64,000 nucleotides of DNA from Mariannaea sp. PMI_226 (taxonomy: Eukaryota > Ascomycota > Sordariomycetes > Hypocreales > Nectriaceae). Position 1 is the stretch's first letter. The number at the start of each line of letters is the position of its first letter. A program made the translations under genes and the position numbers. Positions 24,732 to 36,355 of this stretch are shown piece by piece. Location: assembly GCA_024336345.1 (NCBI GenBank), contig JANFOG010000009.1:124001-188000 (forward strand), given 5' to 3'. Below the pieces are notes generated by a model that did no database searches, was not told the origin of the DNA, and saw only the letters and a list, made by a program, of their open reading frames with translations.

Positions 24732-26736
24732 GATGTACATAGTAGCAGATCAGCACAGGATGTATACAACTATAGGGTGAGGTATATTGAGTATGGCCAG
24801 CTGTTGGATGGTTTTGTAGCCCTGGAGTTGGTTGTTGATACAGCATGAGACTAACAAATAAAGGAACATACGTGAACCAAGTTGGACAGAAGATAACAGA
24901 CGTGGAGTCGACCAATGGGAAACCCATCTTTATTCTCTCCTTATTATTTATTTCGCTAGGCTTTCCAACAGGTTTTAAAAGGAGTAGCAACAGTATCAGC
25001 AGCACGACTTGGCCACTCCCAGACTGCACCCCTCCTCTCGCCATACGTAGTCTCTCAGGACACAATGAGCCGCTTGGTAAAAGCTTCATTAACACCCACA
25101 CACTCGTCAAATCAAGACCAAACCAATATCGATACGAACAAAGATACGAAAATTGACCAGTCTCTCTAGCGGCGCCACATGCGAGCCAGAAGCGCAAGGT
25201 ACCCCGCGAAATGCAACCTGGGCAATGGGGGAAAATGGCCTGATGTCTGGATGAACGATGACGATATGAACGGGCGTGCTCGACAAAGAATCCGAGGGGT
25301 AAAAAAAAAAATGGAGGGACACATCCCTGAAAGACGCAAGGACTTTAAGCACAGGGATTATAGTACAGATTACAATGTACACGAATCTGAGCGTTCCTCT
25401 CGGGATATATACATACCTTGTAAACTGTAGTCAAGAAGCAAACAAGAACTATATGTCCAGGAAGAAAAAATAATACCCCTTCTCTTGTCGTGTTAAATTT
25501 CGCCCTGGGGTGTCCCCTCCCCTCCCCTATCCTCTTCCACCCCTTTTATTCACTTCACGTACAAGACATTGGAGGACTCAGCTATCTCGCGTAGCCCAGG
25601 GGCGGTGTGACGCATGAAGCCTAAAAATCATGTCGTTTCGCTCCCAAGTTACGTGACAAGTCGCCAGACGATGACCTCGCTTCCAAAATAGCTGAAGCTC
25701 GCATATGAATGCCCAATTCAGGTTTTTTTTTTTCTTTCTTGTTTTTTTTTTTCAAATGCAACAAGTTGCATCATATCAGGAAAATTGGGGTGACAACTGG
25801 TTGCCAGTGCACTAATAACATGATTCACAGTCATGATGAAGGCTATCAAAGCCAAAAAGCGAACAATGAAAATTAAAAGTCTTCGACGCAATTATTATCA
25901 GATGACGCAGGTTGATTGATAAGACGATTTTATCAATCAGCCAGCCACGCTTGGACATGGCAGTGGAACGAGGGGGGTTTGAGTGGCAAGGGATGAAGTA
26001 GTCATCATGCACCCAGTTCGCCAGGGTGGCGTAATCTCGTCTATAGTACTCCGTACTCCGTATTCCGGGCCCGGGATGAGAATCATGTTCATTTATTCCA
26101 TTGCACGACATAAATCAGTATTGATGCAAACTTGTCTCGGCTTGACAAGGGTCTGCCTAAGGTTGAAAATAATGGTAGTCTGCGGGGAGCAACAGCATCT
26201 GGGTCCTCCCGCTCACTGACAAAATTACAAACGTCAAGTCAAGTCATGTCGACTACATGGATGCAGCAAAGTTAACATGGTTATCAGATTTCAAGTTCTG
26301 TATTGCACTCCGTGCCCAGTATGTGCCTAATGGTTACAGTTCATTCAAACACTCTGCCCCTCTTTCTCTTTCTCTTTCTCCATGATCGCCCCCCCGATCA
26401 AATAAAAGTCAATAAAAACCCCGGACTCCCAGTATTGGTCCCGTGTGAAAGATATGAGGGGAGAAACTCAGTCGACAAAATGCAGTCAATCCTGCGCCTG
26501 CAGACGTGGTTGGCCAGCCGGTGTTATTTCACCCCTTCTGATATGATGGGTGGCTCCCGGTTTCTCATCCATTCGTCTTGCGTCCTTTTTTTTCCCTCTT
26601 CTCCCCTAGGTAAGCGAAGTAGCTTGTTCCCCATCACATATCCCAATTGTGTTCAGATTTTGTAGTTGCGGTATTGCAAGTAGTGCGTAAGCGAGCCGAG
26701 CGAAAATAAAAACGAAATGGGTTGAATATTCGTTAT
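24732..26736. other. intergenic, convergent gene ends
   Basis: It lies between the carotenoid-oxygenase stop and the ISU1 stop. It contains poly-T/poly-A runs (about 25722-25754) and TACTCCGTA-type repeats near 26045-26062. No gene is visible. Confidence 0.55.
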
Positions 26737-27381
26737 TTACGCGGCAGCGGTGGGGGCACCCATGGGGTCGGGCATCTTCAGACCAGTCCCGCTCAAGTCG
26801 GTGACCTTAGCCTTAGGGTTCTTGGTGTAGTAGTCAGAGATGGCAGACTTGATGGCATCCTCAGCCAGCATGGAGCAGTGCACTGTGCATTGTTAGACAT
26901 ATATCTCTTGTGAGGTGAATTCACCGAGCGGGGGTGTGGAGGAAAACATACGCTTGACAGGAGGTAAGCAGAGCTCCTTGGCAATCTCGGTGTTCTTGAT
27001 CTTGCCAGCATCATCCAGGCTCATACCACGGACGAGCTCAGTAAGATAGCTGCTGGAGGCGATGGCCGAGCCGCATCCGAAGGTCTTGAACTTGACGTCG
27101 GCGATAGTCTGTGTTTCGGGATCCACGCGGATCTGTAGCTTCATGACATCGCCACAAGCAGGGGCACCAACGAGGCCGGTGCCGACATCGAGATCCTTCT
27201 TGTTCATAGAGCCAACATTGCGAGGTCGGGAGTAGTGGTCCAGCACCTTCTCGTGATACGCTCGTGAGGCGTTAACGGCGACGGCGGGGGCGAACTGACG
27301 CGCGGGGAGAATGGAAGGGCGGGCGAGGGAAGCAGCGAGAGGGGCTCGACGAGCGACGGAGCGAAGTCCTCGGGAGAACAT
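26737..27381 (-). CDS. ISU1: mitochondrial iron-sulfur cluster scaffold ISU1 (IscU)
   Basis: Scaffold on which Nfs1-Isd11, frataxin and ferredoxin assemble [2Fe-2S] clusters in the mitochondrial matrix; it hands them on through the Hsp70/J-protein chaperones (family knowledge). Model: exon 1 26952-27381, intron 69 nt, exon 2 26737-26882; 191 aa. Residues 1 to about 40 form an Arg/Ala-rich matrix presequence. The mature domain has all key residues: Cys76 and Asp78 (GAPACGD), Cys103 (FGCGSAIASSS), the LPPVK Hsp70-binding motif at 139-143, then LHC with His145 and Cys146 across the splice. The C-terminal tail is rich in Pro/Ala. It is a conserved single-copy housekeeping gene and a good phylogenetic anchor for the window. 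Confidence 0.99.
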
Positions 27382-29924
27382 TGTGAGTATAGCTGTGTAG
27401 GAAGGAGTATATCAAAGGCGAGGATGATATTGGTAGGTATGGGAGAACGGAGGCCGAGGGAAGATATTCGGGTTCCGTGTAGGTTGAAGGAGTTGAGCGG
27501 AATGGATTGAGCTTTCACCAAGTTGAAAGATGTCTGGTGAGCGGTGATGGGTTGTTGGTTGGATCCGGTTATGAGACTGGATGCAAAATGGTATGAAGGA
27601 GGAAACAAATTCGTTGGACAATGATGCGGAGGCGAGGAAGTCAAGAGTCAAGAGCTGGGATGGCGGCGATCCGGCGTGGGAACAAAAAAAGATGCGGGAC
27701 TTGGCCCTTGGCTCTTGGCTCTTGGCTGTTTGGGGATGGGATGGCGATTTCGGCCAGTGCATCCATCGCTGGGGGCCCCGCTGGGAGCCAATGAAAGAGC
27801 TTCGATTGCTCGGCCATTACGTCTTTGCTAGCTCGGGCCTCGGAGAAGAAGACGGTACGTACCGCCAAGGGTGGTTTAGTGATCCGGGTAAAAATTCAGG
27901 GCCAAATACAGTTGGTACAGTGCTTGGGTTCAATTACTAAATCCTCCATTCCGTGCAGACAAGATTTTGCTCGATTGAAAGCTACGATACAGTGCTTGAG
28001 GGTCCACTGTATGAGGTGGAAACATCTCAAACTGCCTACCTATGCCTTCTTTCCTCAGCCTGCGTTGTAGAAATCCTCACATTGCCAGAATAGTTACTAC
28101 TACTAATCTGTAGGTACTACGATGATTCCATGCAAAGCCAGTAATCAAGGAGGAGAAGAGCGACCCAATCTGGATGGAGCTCGGGGAGTCAAGCGAAAGC
28201 TCCCTATTGGCGGCGACACCGTTGAAGAGGGGAGAAAGCGCGGGCCCCCCTCCCCGGAGGGATGGAGCATCTGATAAGACGTCGCATGCCACTCTCTCAA
28301 ATTCACAATTAATAATACACAAGGTACCTATCACCTACCTACGTACTACTGTCCACGCGCTTTGAGAAAAAGTGCCGATGAAAAATGTCCTCCTCAACCC
28401 GCAGATGGATGGCGAGCCCTTTCTTTTACTTCTTACTTTCCAATTTTCCCCCTTTTTTCTTTTTTTTTCCTGTGAGGACCCTGAAGAAATGAACAGACAT
28501 TGACAGCAGGACACCGTTGGAGCTTCATTTCGCGCCAGTGGCAATAGCTTGACGTCTTTCATCTGATATGATTCACTGAGGGTGTGCAGGCCGCCATCAC
28601 GTGGCAGCTACGTCGTTATCTCCGCCTGGCAGAACCGTGAAATACCTACTCCGTACATTAGCACACAGTTCCTATGTCCGCTTTTCAGTGCCGGGCATTG
28701 CTCTCCTCGTATTCCGTCAATTATCCCCGGTGGCATTTCCCCTATCAATCTTAGATTCCATCACGTTGCATGGATGTCAAGCAGACACGACGCTCGATTG
28801 GCAGGCCTTCACCTACCCAGTCCGCGGTTTAACGACCCGCGGCCGCGGTGAATCGATCAATAGAGTGGGGACTCGATGAGCCATGTTGTACTGGGAAATT
28901 TGACTGGCCTAGGCCTGGTTCAGGTCATGCACACGGCATTGAAAGGCTGCCGGAGGTTGACTGTGACCACAAGGGCAGTGAAGAAGACGGACAGATTCAT
29001 TGCTGAAGTCCGCGGTGTACTGTACTGCAGAGTAAAGCGATGGCAAGCCCGGACCATTGTGATGATACGACAGGTCCCCTCCCCACAGATACAGCCGCCG
29101 CTGACCACCCCTCCAACACACTCGGTGTAAAAGACCGAACCTGCCCTTGAATACACCGGCGCCACGGCTCGGTCCATAATTACAGTCCTCTACTTCGGTG
29201 ATAGGGCGATAGTTTCGGGGATGCCTCGTCATCTACTTCCCCTGGCACTGGCGCTGTGCACCCGGTCGCTACGGACCACCACCCGGCCGGGTGCAGCTTC
29301 ACAATGTAGTTACTGTGTACGTAGCCCACAGTAGCTCGCTCGCTCCTGTGTAATCGCTCCACCAATCCGTCTCAACCGTACGGACCGGCCCTCCGACCTT
29401 GCACCTCTCAGTTAAAATTATTGACATCATGCCTCCATGAAGGCGCATGAGAGCATTCGACATTTATATGTTATCTCAACATCATTTTACTAGGCTTTTT
29501 AGGCTTTTAGAGCAAGAAATAGCCGTCGGATATCATGGTGGCGATTGGTACATATCTCTAACAAATTCGCATCCTCTCCCAATCGACCTACCCTAGGTAC
29601 TCTAGGTAACCTACATATCACGAGAATCGGGTTTGGGCATTGTAGCCAGTCCAGCTACCTTTTTGACTGATTATTGAGTTGACAAAAAATAGTTCTTTCA
29701 TATTATAGATATACTATATACATATTAGCTAGGAAACATTTACTGCATGTTCTGCAATTTGTTCAATATCAAGACTATCCACCATCAAACCACAAATGGC
29801 GCCCAACTCCGTTGCCTAAATCCAGCATCCCAAGGAAACATGGGGTGGGAGATCTCCGTTTACCTGAAGTATCAACAATTGCCCTTAAACTTTCACCTCA
29901 TCGTAGAACACTCCATCCACGCCC
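27382..29924. other. intergenic: ISU1 promoter and spacer
   Basis: ISU1 promoter and leader (about 27382-28000), then a gene-free spacer with CT/GC-rich and, after 29400, AT-rich sequence up to the stop of the Zn2Cys6 gene. Small frames here carry no domain. Confidence 0.55.
27701..27728. repeat. four 7-bp TTGGCTC-type tandem units
   Basis: The units TTGGCCC, TTGGCTC, TTGGCTC and TTGGCTG lie back to back about 320-350 bp upstream of the ISU1 start codon. They contain TTGGC half-sites of the CCAAT/NF1-like type on one strand. Any regulatory role is speculative. Confidence 0.8.
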
Positions 29925-32786
29925 TCACTCAAGATTTGCATCTCGCAGCTGAGGGTCGACCCACCCCTCCGTGTGACTACTACTCACCTCTCCTACACTC
30001 TCTGAACCGGGTCCAATCCCAAGCCCAAACATGGTCGAAAACTCGTACATTGTCTGCGGAAACGACTCGAGATTCAGATCCGTGCCCGAGAAGAGCGCCG
30101 CCGCTTGAGCAGCCGTGGCATCCTGGACCACAAACCTTGCGGCGGGTCCATGCCTGAAACCCTTTGAGAACTCGGGTTCTGGTAACAACGGTCGCGGAGA
30201 CCAGGCGGCAGTGGCCGCGCGGCTCTCTGCCGGAACTTCTTGGCCCGACACGTCTTTCTTCCATAGCATTTCCCACTTCTTGAACTGCGCGTATCCAGAC
30301 ATTGGGCTTTCGCTAGACTTGTCTTCGTCTGCACGGTCGAGACGGGAGATGGCTCGCTCGAAGGCCTCGATCAGGGAGACTTCGGATCGTGCTGACTCAC
30401 CGCCCGCGGCCATGATCTTGATCATAACCATGCCATCGCGCAGGGCTTGTCTGATCCTGTCGGTACTTTCTTGAAGACACTGGGATATGATGATGAGCAG
30501 TGCAGCACGACAGGCACTGAATTCAGTATAGGACGCTCGAGCGAGGCCAATGCTGCTGTGCAGGAGCTTGCACGTATCTACCACATCCAAAGCGGCGGCC
30601 ACACAATCGGATACGAGCAGAGCCCTTGGGTCTAATTTCTTCGGACTTGCTGATCGTGTTGCTGAAGTGGTTGAGGAGGTCCCTGTGCTGCTACGGCCGG
30701 ACGGTCTCAGGATGAAGGGGCGGCCAGCGAACATGCGGACGAGGTAGTACTCGAGCCTGAGGTGCATGACTGATCGGTCGCTGCTGCATTTCGGAGGTTG
30801 ATCGCTGCAGGTTATAGCCTCTGGAAGACTTTCCCACCAGGTATGAAGCTCATTGCCCAACTCGAGAAGGCGACTTAGGCCGGTGACCGTCTCGTGTTTT
30901 GGGTGCTTCTTGATTGCAGACCTGAAGGACGTGATTAGTTTTCCGAACGGTAATGGCCGCGGTTTTGCACTGAGAGAAGATGAGGTATGAACTCACATTT
31001 CCTGAGCTATTGCTCCTAACACGCCGTGTAGCTGTAATGTTGCTAGCATTGCTGACGTATGCGTTGGGATAGACGAGTTCCATAGATCGCTTCGATCTAC
31101 TGGCATGTCGACGTCTATGTCCCCGATCGCAACGGATACAGGGCGCCCATGGAAGATGGATACTCGCCTTTAAAAGTATGTCAGTACGCGATTGCCGGCC
31201 TATTGTATTCACAAATGAGAAACGTTTCGTTACCTTTCGGTCGTATATGCTGTCCACCACACGCGAATCCTAGTCTCACGAATGGCTGGGTCGAGGCCCT
31301 CGTCCGGCTGCTTTCTATGCATGCCATTTTGGATCGCTAACTTCACGGCCAGGTTCAGGTATATATATGATAGCCCCGACGTGTCGAGAGGCAGGGTGTA
31401 GATGCCCAGGAGTAGACATGCCTGAACGCTTTCGAGGGAAGCGACAGTGATGACGTCAGGCACAAGCCTGCAGGCCTGCTGATACAATGTGACGCCAAAG
31501 GTATCCTCAGAGAAGGGACTAGCATCAGCATCTTGCAATTCCTCATCCTCGTCGGGTTGCGAGTCTAGATAGGCGTATTGTGTTCCAATAGCTAGCACAG
31601 TAAAAATGATGCACACGGTTCCAACGTCGCGCCTCGTCATGGAAGCAGGATGGTCGTAAGCAATCTCCAGCTTCTCGAGGAGCCAGCCCTTTTCCACGTA
31701 GAAATAATTGGTCTCAGCATGGCGGAAAAATGACTGGACGAGGAAATCTGCGATATAGCGTGGAGGAAGTGAGGACAGAGACACAAGAGTCTCTGATTGT
31801 GATTGGAGTTCTTCAGCACGGTAGTATTCCTTGACGTTGTTCATACTGTCGTTTTCCTTGAGTATAGATCAGTCATTACTGAAACATGTCACAAGGCATA
31901 TATATATAAGGGTATTTCATGGCTTACGTTAAGATAGGGATCCGGGACGCAATGGTCTATCCACCGTTTTATTCTCATGGAAAAGTTCCAATGGGAGAAC
32001 TCGCCCGAGTAATCTTTTATTTTCTGAGATCAGCAAACCTTATCCAAGTCAAGTTTGTTACAGGGAGATGTGGGAGACAAACGGGTAATGTTATTCTCTA
32101 AGGGTTTCACGGTGCAGTTCTCCAACTCGGCGCCCAGATCGTCAGATCCATGAGATGCCACGTACTCCTCCCTGTCGTGCGATTGAGACGGTGGATGGGG
32201 AGGCAGTCCGTCCTCAGCTGTCTCAACCAGAACCCGCAGCGACTCTGAGTCCAGCTTGATGTTGCCAGCGTAGTGCACGAGGAGTCTTTCCAAGTAATTG
32301 ATGCGCTTCAGTAGATCTGAGATGACCTGATGATGCGATCCTTGCCGCCTGTACCTGGTCAGTCTGGAAGACATATGTGTATACATATATGCAAACAGAA
32401 GCATACACAAACACACACACATATATATGTATGTACGTATGTATACACATCTCGAAAAACACATGCGCAGACACATACAACTTGGAGATATCCTGCATTG
32501 ACTCGGGTTGCCTGGCGCCGGACCCCAGAAACTCGCATTTTCTGCGTAACCGGATGCATCTCCGGCATGGGACACCGCCGTCACACTTTTCCTTGACGCG
32601 GCGACATCCGTCGCATCTACGGAAGCGAAAAACATATACAGAGTCAGGAGCATGTTCAATCGGGGATGTGGTCGGGCGCAATTGGGGACAAAGAGTAACT
32701 CACGCTCGTATGGCGCGCTTGCGATCCTGCTGCAACATGCGACGCAGACTCTGCTGCTGCCTTGGCTGCGATTCAGATTCCATCAT
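29925..32786 (-). CDS. Zn2Cys6 transcription factor with fungal_trans domain
   Basis: Nuclear binuclear-zinc regulator binding CGG-type sites (family knowledge). Seven exons, minus strand: 32704-32786, 32479-32616, 32363-32062, 32013-31928, 31856-31234, 31167-30997, 30921-29925; 799 aa, every junction in phase. The cluster Cys29, 32, 39, 45, 48, 55 has the spacing C-x2-C-x6-C-x5-C-x2-C-x6-C; the first intron splits it from the N-terminus. A short coiled coil follows (DLLKRINYLERLLVHY). The middle homology region begins near YYSGEFSHWNFSMRIKRW and contains TLPLDTSGLSYIYLNLAVKLAIQNGMHR and RVWWTAY, the hallmark of PF04082. Intron 2 (115 nt) is a GT/TATG microsatellite; intron 3 (48 nt) has a weak acceptor and is the least certain. 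The gene lies just downstream of the FAD-oxidase gene on the same strand, which could be its target (inference). Confidence 0.9.
32377..32450. repeat. microsatellite inside intron 2 of the Zn2Cys6 gene
   Basis: Alternating CA, TA and TATG units fill most of intron 32364-32478. Its length is likely to vary among strains. Confidence 0.85.
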
Positions 32787-33460
32787 GGCTGTTTGTGTCC
32801 GGAAACTGATGTGCGGGCCATACTCCGTGGTGTATAATAGAGCAAGGTTGGATGCTGCAATTGACTACCTAATTATATAACCAAAGGGGAGAGGAGAAGA
32901 GGGGCCAGCTTATTTTAGCTTATTGGCAGCAAGCGACCGGCCCGCCCGTGTGGCTCCCTCGATACCTCGATAGACTGCTCGTAGCTCAAGCGTAGCTCAA
33001 GGCTGGGGATGTGACACGGCAGCGCAACCTGCGTTTACCGGTCGAAATATAATGCGGGGGAGCCTTCTACATACACCACAGCTCGGGAGAGGGAGGCGAT
33101 GTGGGGGACCATGCTCGCTGATGCAGCCTTACACAAAATGGGAGAGGTGCAGTTTAGATTGTAGGTAATCAATCATAAATCTGCCAAGTACGGGCCAGGA
33201 TGCTGCAGACTGGTGCGTCTTGGAGCAGACATACAGGCCGCATTTCAACTACCGAGAGCAGAAGCAAGTCACGGCCGAATCGCATCAGATGCCGGCACCC
33301 TCCTTTCTTACTATTCGGATCAGAGGAATGTCTTGTTTTTGTCAGTGATCGACACTACTTTCTGAAGAATATTGTGAGCGGCCATCTTGCTTCTGCGCCC
33401 TTTGGAATTCTTTGTCCGCAATCCCATCCGGTGTCGGCGCTGTGTCTCATTTGCGCAACC
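32787..33460. other. intergenic between two co-directional minus-strand genes
   Basis: Promoter of the Zn2Cys6 gene and 3' end of the FAD-oxidase gene. No gene is seen. Confidence 0.6.
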
Positions 33461-35009
33461 TCACACCTTTGTCTCCTCGTCTCCAGCCCACAGCGACTGC
33501 AGTGATTCCTCTAAAAAGTTCTTTTCGGTCTCGAGTCTACTCTTTGTAGTCTTGTATGTTCTGGGAATCCCTGATTCTTCAAACGGCGTCCCGTCGCGAA
33601 TCATGGATGCCAGCCCTTTACTTGACAAGAAAATCACCGGCATCCCGTGGCCAGAGAAGCCTGCGATGATGAACTGGCCCGGCTTTTTAGGCACTGCGCC
33701 AATGTGAGGCATGAAATCGGAACTGTAGCCCATGACTATCGTTTTTGAGAAAAAAAAAAAAAATCAGCACGCGTCATATCCCGTCTGAGAGGGGGGATGG
33801 TCCCATACTGCCTGTCCAGATCTCCTTGACCTTTGCGCCGCTTTCCTCCCACCCGCGAAAGTGTCGCTGCATATAGCCGTCGAAATACGACACTGCCTCG
33901 TCGACGAGCTCATCGTCGCGCACATTGCCGAACCAGCGATCTCGGTTGTGCCAGAAGCGTTGTCGGGCACCACCCACTACAATGCTTCCGTCTGCGCGAG
34001 GAATCAAGTAGTCGCTGTTGCGTCCGCCAAACCGGATGCCGTATGTGTTGACAAGATGTGGAGTGTTGGTGCCCTGGGCGCTCTCGATGTGGCTGCATAT
34101 GCCTCGGACGGGAACGATCTTACTAGCATACTCGGGCAAGATCTGGGCTGTGTAAGCGTTTGTCGCGCAGACGAGCTTAGCGGCCCTGATGCTTCCTCGC
34201 GGCGTGTCGACTGTCCACATGCCGTCGTCGTCGCGGACTGGTGACACGGATGAGACGGGCGTGTTTGTTTGCAAGTTTAAGCCCTTGCTAATGAGCTTTC
34301 CTGTAAGTTGATGGACTAATTTGGAGGGCCAAAGATGGGCGGCTGTAAAGGAGAAGCAACAAGCGGCGCCCTTCATGCCGGAGACCTAAAATCCCAAGAT
34401 TGGAGGATGCGTTGGCACAAATCAATAAATCATGAAAATGATGGCGATGGCAATGACACATACCCTTTCTGCATCCTTTGCAGAAGTAAAAGCGACATCG
34501 CGCATATTGACTGTACTAGACTTAACGAGATCCCGATAAGCCGCCTCCGTCTGCTTTGCGTGCTCTGAATCGAGGTAGACATCAATCGACCTCGTCAAGT
34601 GGAAATCGCAGTCTAGATCTTCGCTCTCAACGAGGTCCTTGATGGCAAGCACGTGAGACACTTCAAAGGCCACCAACTCTGCGGCAGCCTCTGCACCGTA
34701 CAACTTGGTGTACTTAGGGGCATTAAAGTAGGTATCCGGCTTGACATGACCGCCATTGCGGCCTGTGGCACCGGAACAGAGCTTCCTCGCTTCGAGGAGG
34801 ACAATTGAAGGAGGATTTGGGTTGTCTTTGAGAAGGTGATATGCTGTAGTCACTCCTGCGAGGCCACCGCCAATGATGACGATGTCTACTGTTTGGGGGA
34901 GCTCCGATGTGCTGCGGAAGTCATCGAGAGCACGTGGTTCGGAGTTCCAGAATGAGGGAACAGGGTTGGGCACCGGGGCGCGATGCTCGTGAGAGGCTGA
35001 TTGGGACAT
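33461..35009 (-). CDS. FAD-dependent oxidoreductase, DAO/DadA family
   Basis: Flavoprotein oxidase of the D-amino-acid/glycine/sarcosine oxidase fold (PF01266). Members oxidise amines or amino acids using FAD; the substrate here is unknown. Model, minus strand: exons 34464-35009, 33809-34385 and 33461-33735, introns 78 and 73 nt, 465 aa, all phases closing. The Rossmann dinucleotide motif is IVIIGGGLAGVTTAYHLL at about residues 44-61, followed by the LLEA end of the beta-alpha-beta unit. GATGRNGGHVKPD is the second FAD contact typical of the family. The last intron splits the conserved WTGIMGYSSDFMPHIG, and the C-terminus has GQFIIAGFSGHGMP. No signal peptide or peroxisomal SKL is seen. Soluble and cytosolic is the simplest reading. 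Confidence 0.93.
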
Positions 35010-35770
35010 GATTGGGATGTGAGTTTGTTCTTATAGAGACATGGAAATACCCGGGCCTATTTTCGAATATCCACTTTGTACAGCAGTTATGTGTAGATTG
35101 CCGTGTGTGATGCTGGCCTATTGATAAACTTGACGCAGTCGTGAAGATAAGAAACTAACTACCGACATCGCAAAGGGCTAACTACTGAGTGACTGGAGAT
35201 TGGGTGCCCGAATTGATATTGCGATACCCCGCAATTTGTTTCACACGACGAGGGTTGGTCCTTAGGTAGGCAGAGTAGGTTGCTAGTTGGTATTGTGGAG
35301 GGAGGGGGGAAGACCGGCAATCCAACACAAGTTACCGGTCGAACAATTATGCGGCTAGCGGGAGATATGGTAGCCAATCAGCCCTCGTGGCAGGAGACGA
35401 CGAGGCCTGAAATAGGCTATAACATGGCTAACACGGACAAGATGATCCTGTATGGTGATGGTCGGTTGCTGGTTTCTGCCTACAATGCAGTCGTGGTTTT
35501 GCAGGCTTATTGGGTGCATCTTGTGATAGGATGCTTCCCTGAAGTTTGTCAATGGTAACCGCAAAGCTTGAAGACATATATGCCTGGGTACATGGATGCC
35601 CCAAAAAGGAATGGACACGAGGCATGAGTGGAGAACTCGAAAAGTCTCCATTGAGCCCTGTAATAGAAACATTCAGACTGCTAACCTTCACTGACTTGTA
35701 ATAACTCTCGACTGACTGAAGCTGGTAGGAGAAGGCCTGCTCTTGACCTAACCTAGCAGAAGTGGACAAC
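35010..35770. other. intergenic
   Basis: Promoter of the FAD-oxidase gene (minus) and the upstream side of the first 5S rRNA gene. No protein gene is supported. Confidence 0.6.
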
Positions 35771-35889
35771 ACATACGACCATAGCTCTTAGAAAATACTG
35801 GATCCCGTCTGCTCTCCGTACGTCAAGCTAAGAAGCGGTGGACTAGTACTCGGGTCGGTGACGACCGGGGAATCCCTACTGTTGTATGT
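35771..35889 (+). rRNA. 5S ribosomal RNA gene, copy 1
   Basis: 119 nt with the fungal 5S consensus. ACATACGAC at the 5' end pairs with GTTGTATGT at the 3' end (helix I). The GGATCCCGTCTGCTCTCC block and the TCGGGTCGGTGACGACCGG internal-control-region block are intact. A T7 run directly follows as the Pol III stop. It differs from copy 2 at ten positions, nearly all transitions. Dispersed 5S genes outside the rDNA repeat are normal in Pezizomycotina such as Neurospora. Confidence 0.95.
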
Positions 35890-35895
35890 TTTTTT
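35889..35895 (+). terminator. Pol III T7 terminator of 5S copy 1
   Basis: Seven consecutive T beginning at the last base of the RNA, the standard Pol III stop. Confidence 0.85.
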
Positions 35896-35975
35896 CTCTT
35901 TTTGTGCATTAACTTTTGTTTTGTTGCCTGTTGTCGTGCTCCCTCTCTTGAACCTTTGCACCGGAGTGCCATATT

Positions 35976-36094
35976 ACATACGATCATAGCTCTTAGAATA
36001 CACTGGATCCCGTCTGCTCTCCGCACGTTAAGCTGAGAAGCGGCAGATTAGTACTCGGGTCGGTGACGACCGGGGAATCCCTGCTGTTGTATGT
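35976..36094 (+). rRNA. 5S ribosomal RNA gene, copy 2
   Basis: 119 nt, same strand and same length as copy 1, starting 86 bp after it. ACATACGAT and GTTGTATGT close helix I. The internal promoter block (TCGGGTCGGTGACGACCGG) is identical to copy 1. Differences cluster in helices II/III and loop regions (positions 9, 24, 26, 49, 54, 60, 69-74 and 108). A T10 run follows. Which copy matches the expressed consensus cannot be told here. Confidence 0.95.
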
Positions 36095-36103
36095 TTTTTT
36101 TTT
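36094..36103 (+). terminator. Pol III T10 terminator of 5S copy 2
   Basis: Ten consecutive T after GTTGTATG, followed by CTCTTTT. The 3' flanks of both 5S copies share the pattern T-run then CTCTTTT. Confidence 0.85.
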
Positions 36104-36355
36104 CTCTTTTAGAATCTTGTGTTCTATTCATTTTTTTTGTCTATTTAGCTTGTTCTCAAACTGCGCCTAACGTTAGTCATGGGACAAGTTGAATAAGTGA
36201 TTCTAATGAGTGACTAGAGCTCCTATTTGCCTTCTTCTTCTTTGGCTCTTGTTCAGGAGGCTGTCCGTTCTAGGTCCTTTCTTTTTTTTATTGTCCCTAG
36301 AGTTACAACTGATAATATTTGGACGTTTGAGCTTGTTATGCCGGCAACAGATGGG

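Noticed and set aside
35771..36094. 5S-derived SINE rather than genuine 5S genes
   Set aside because: Both copies are full length, end in Pol III T-runs and have no attached tail or target-site duplication that I can see.
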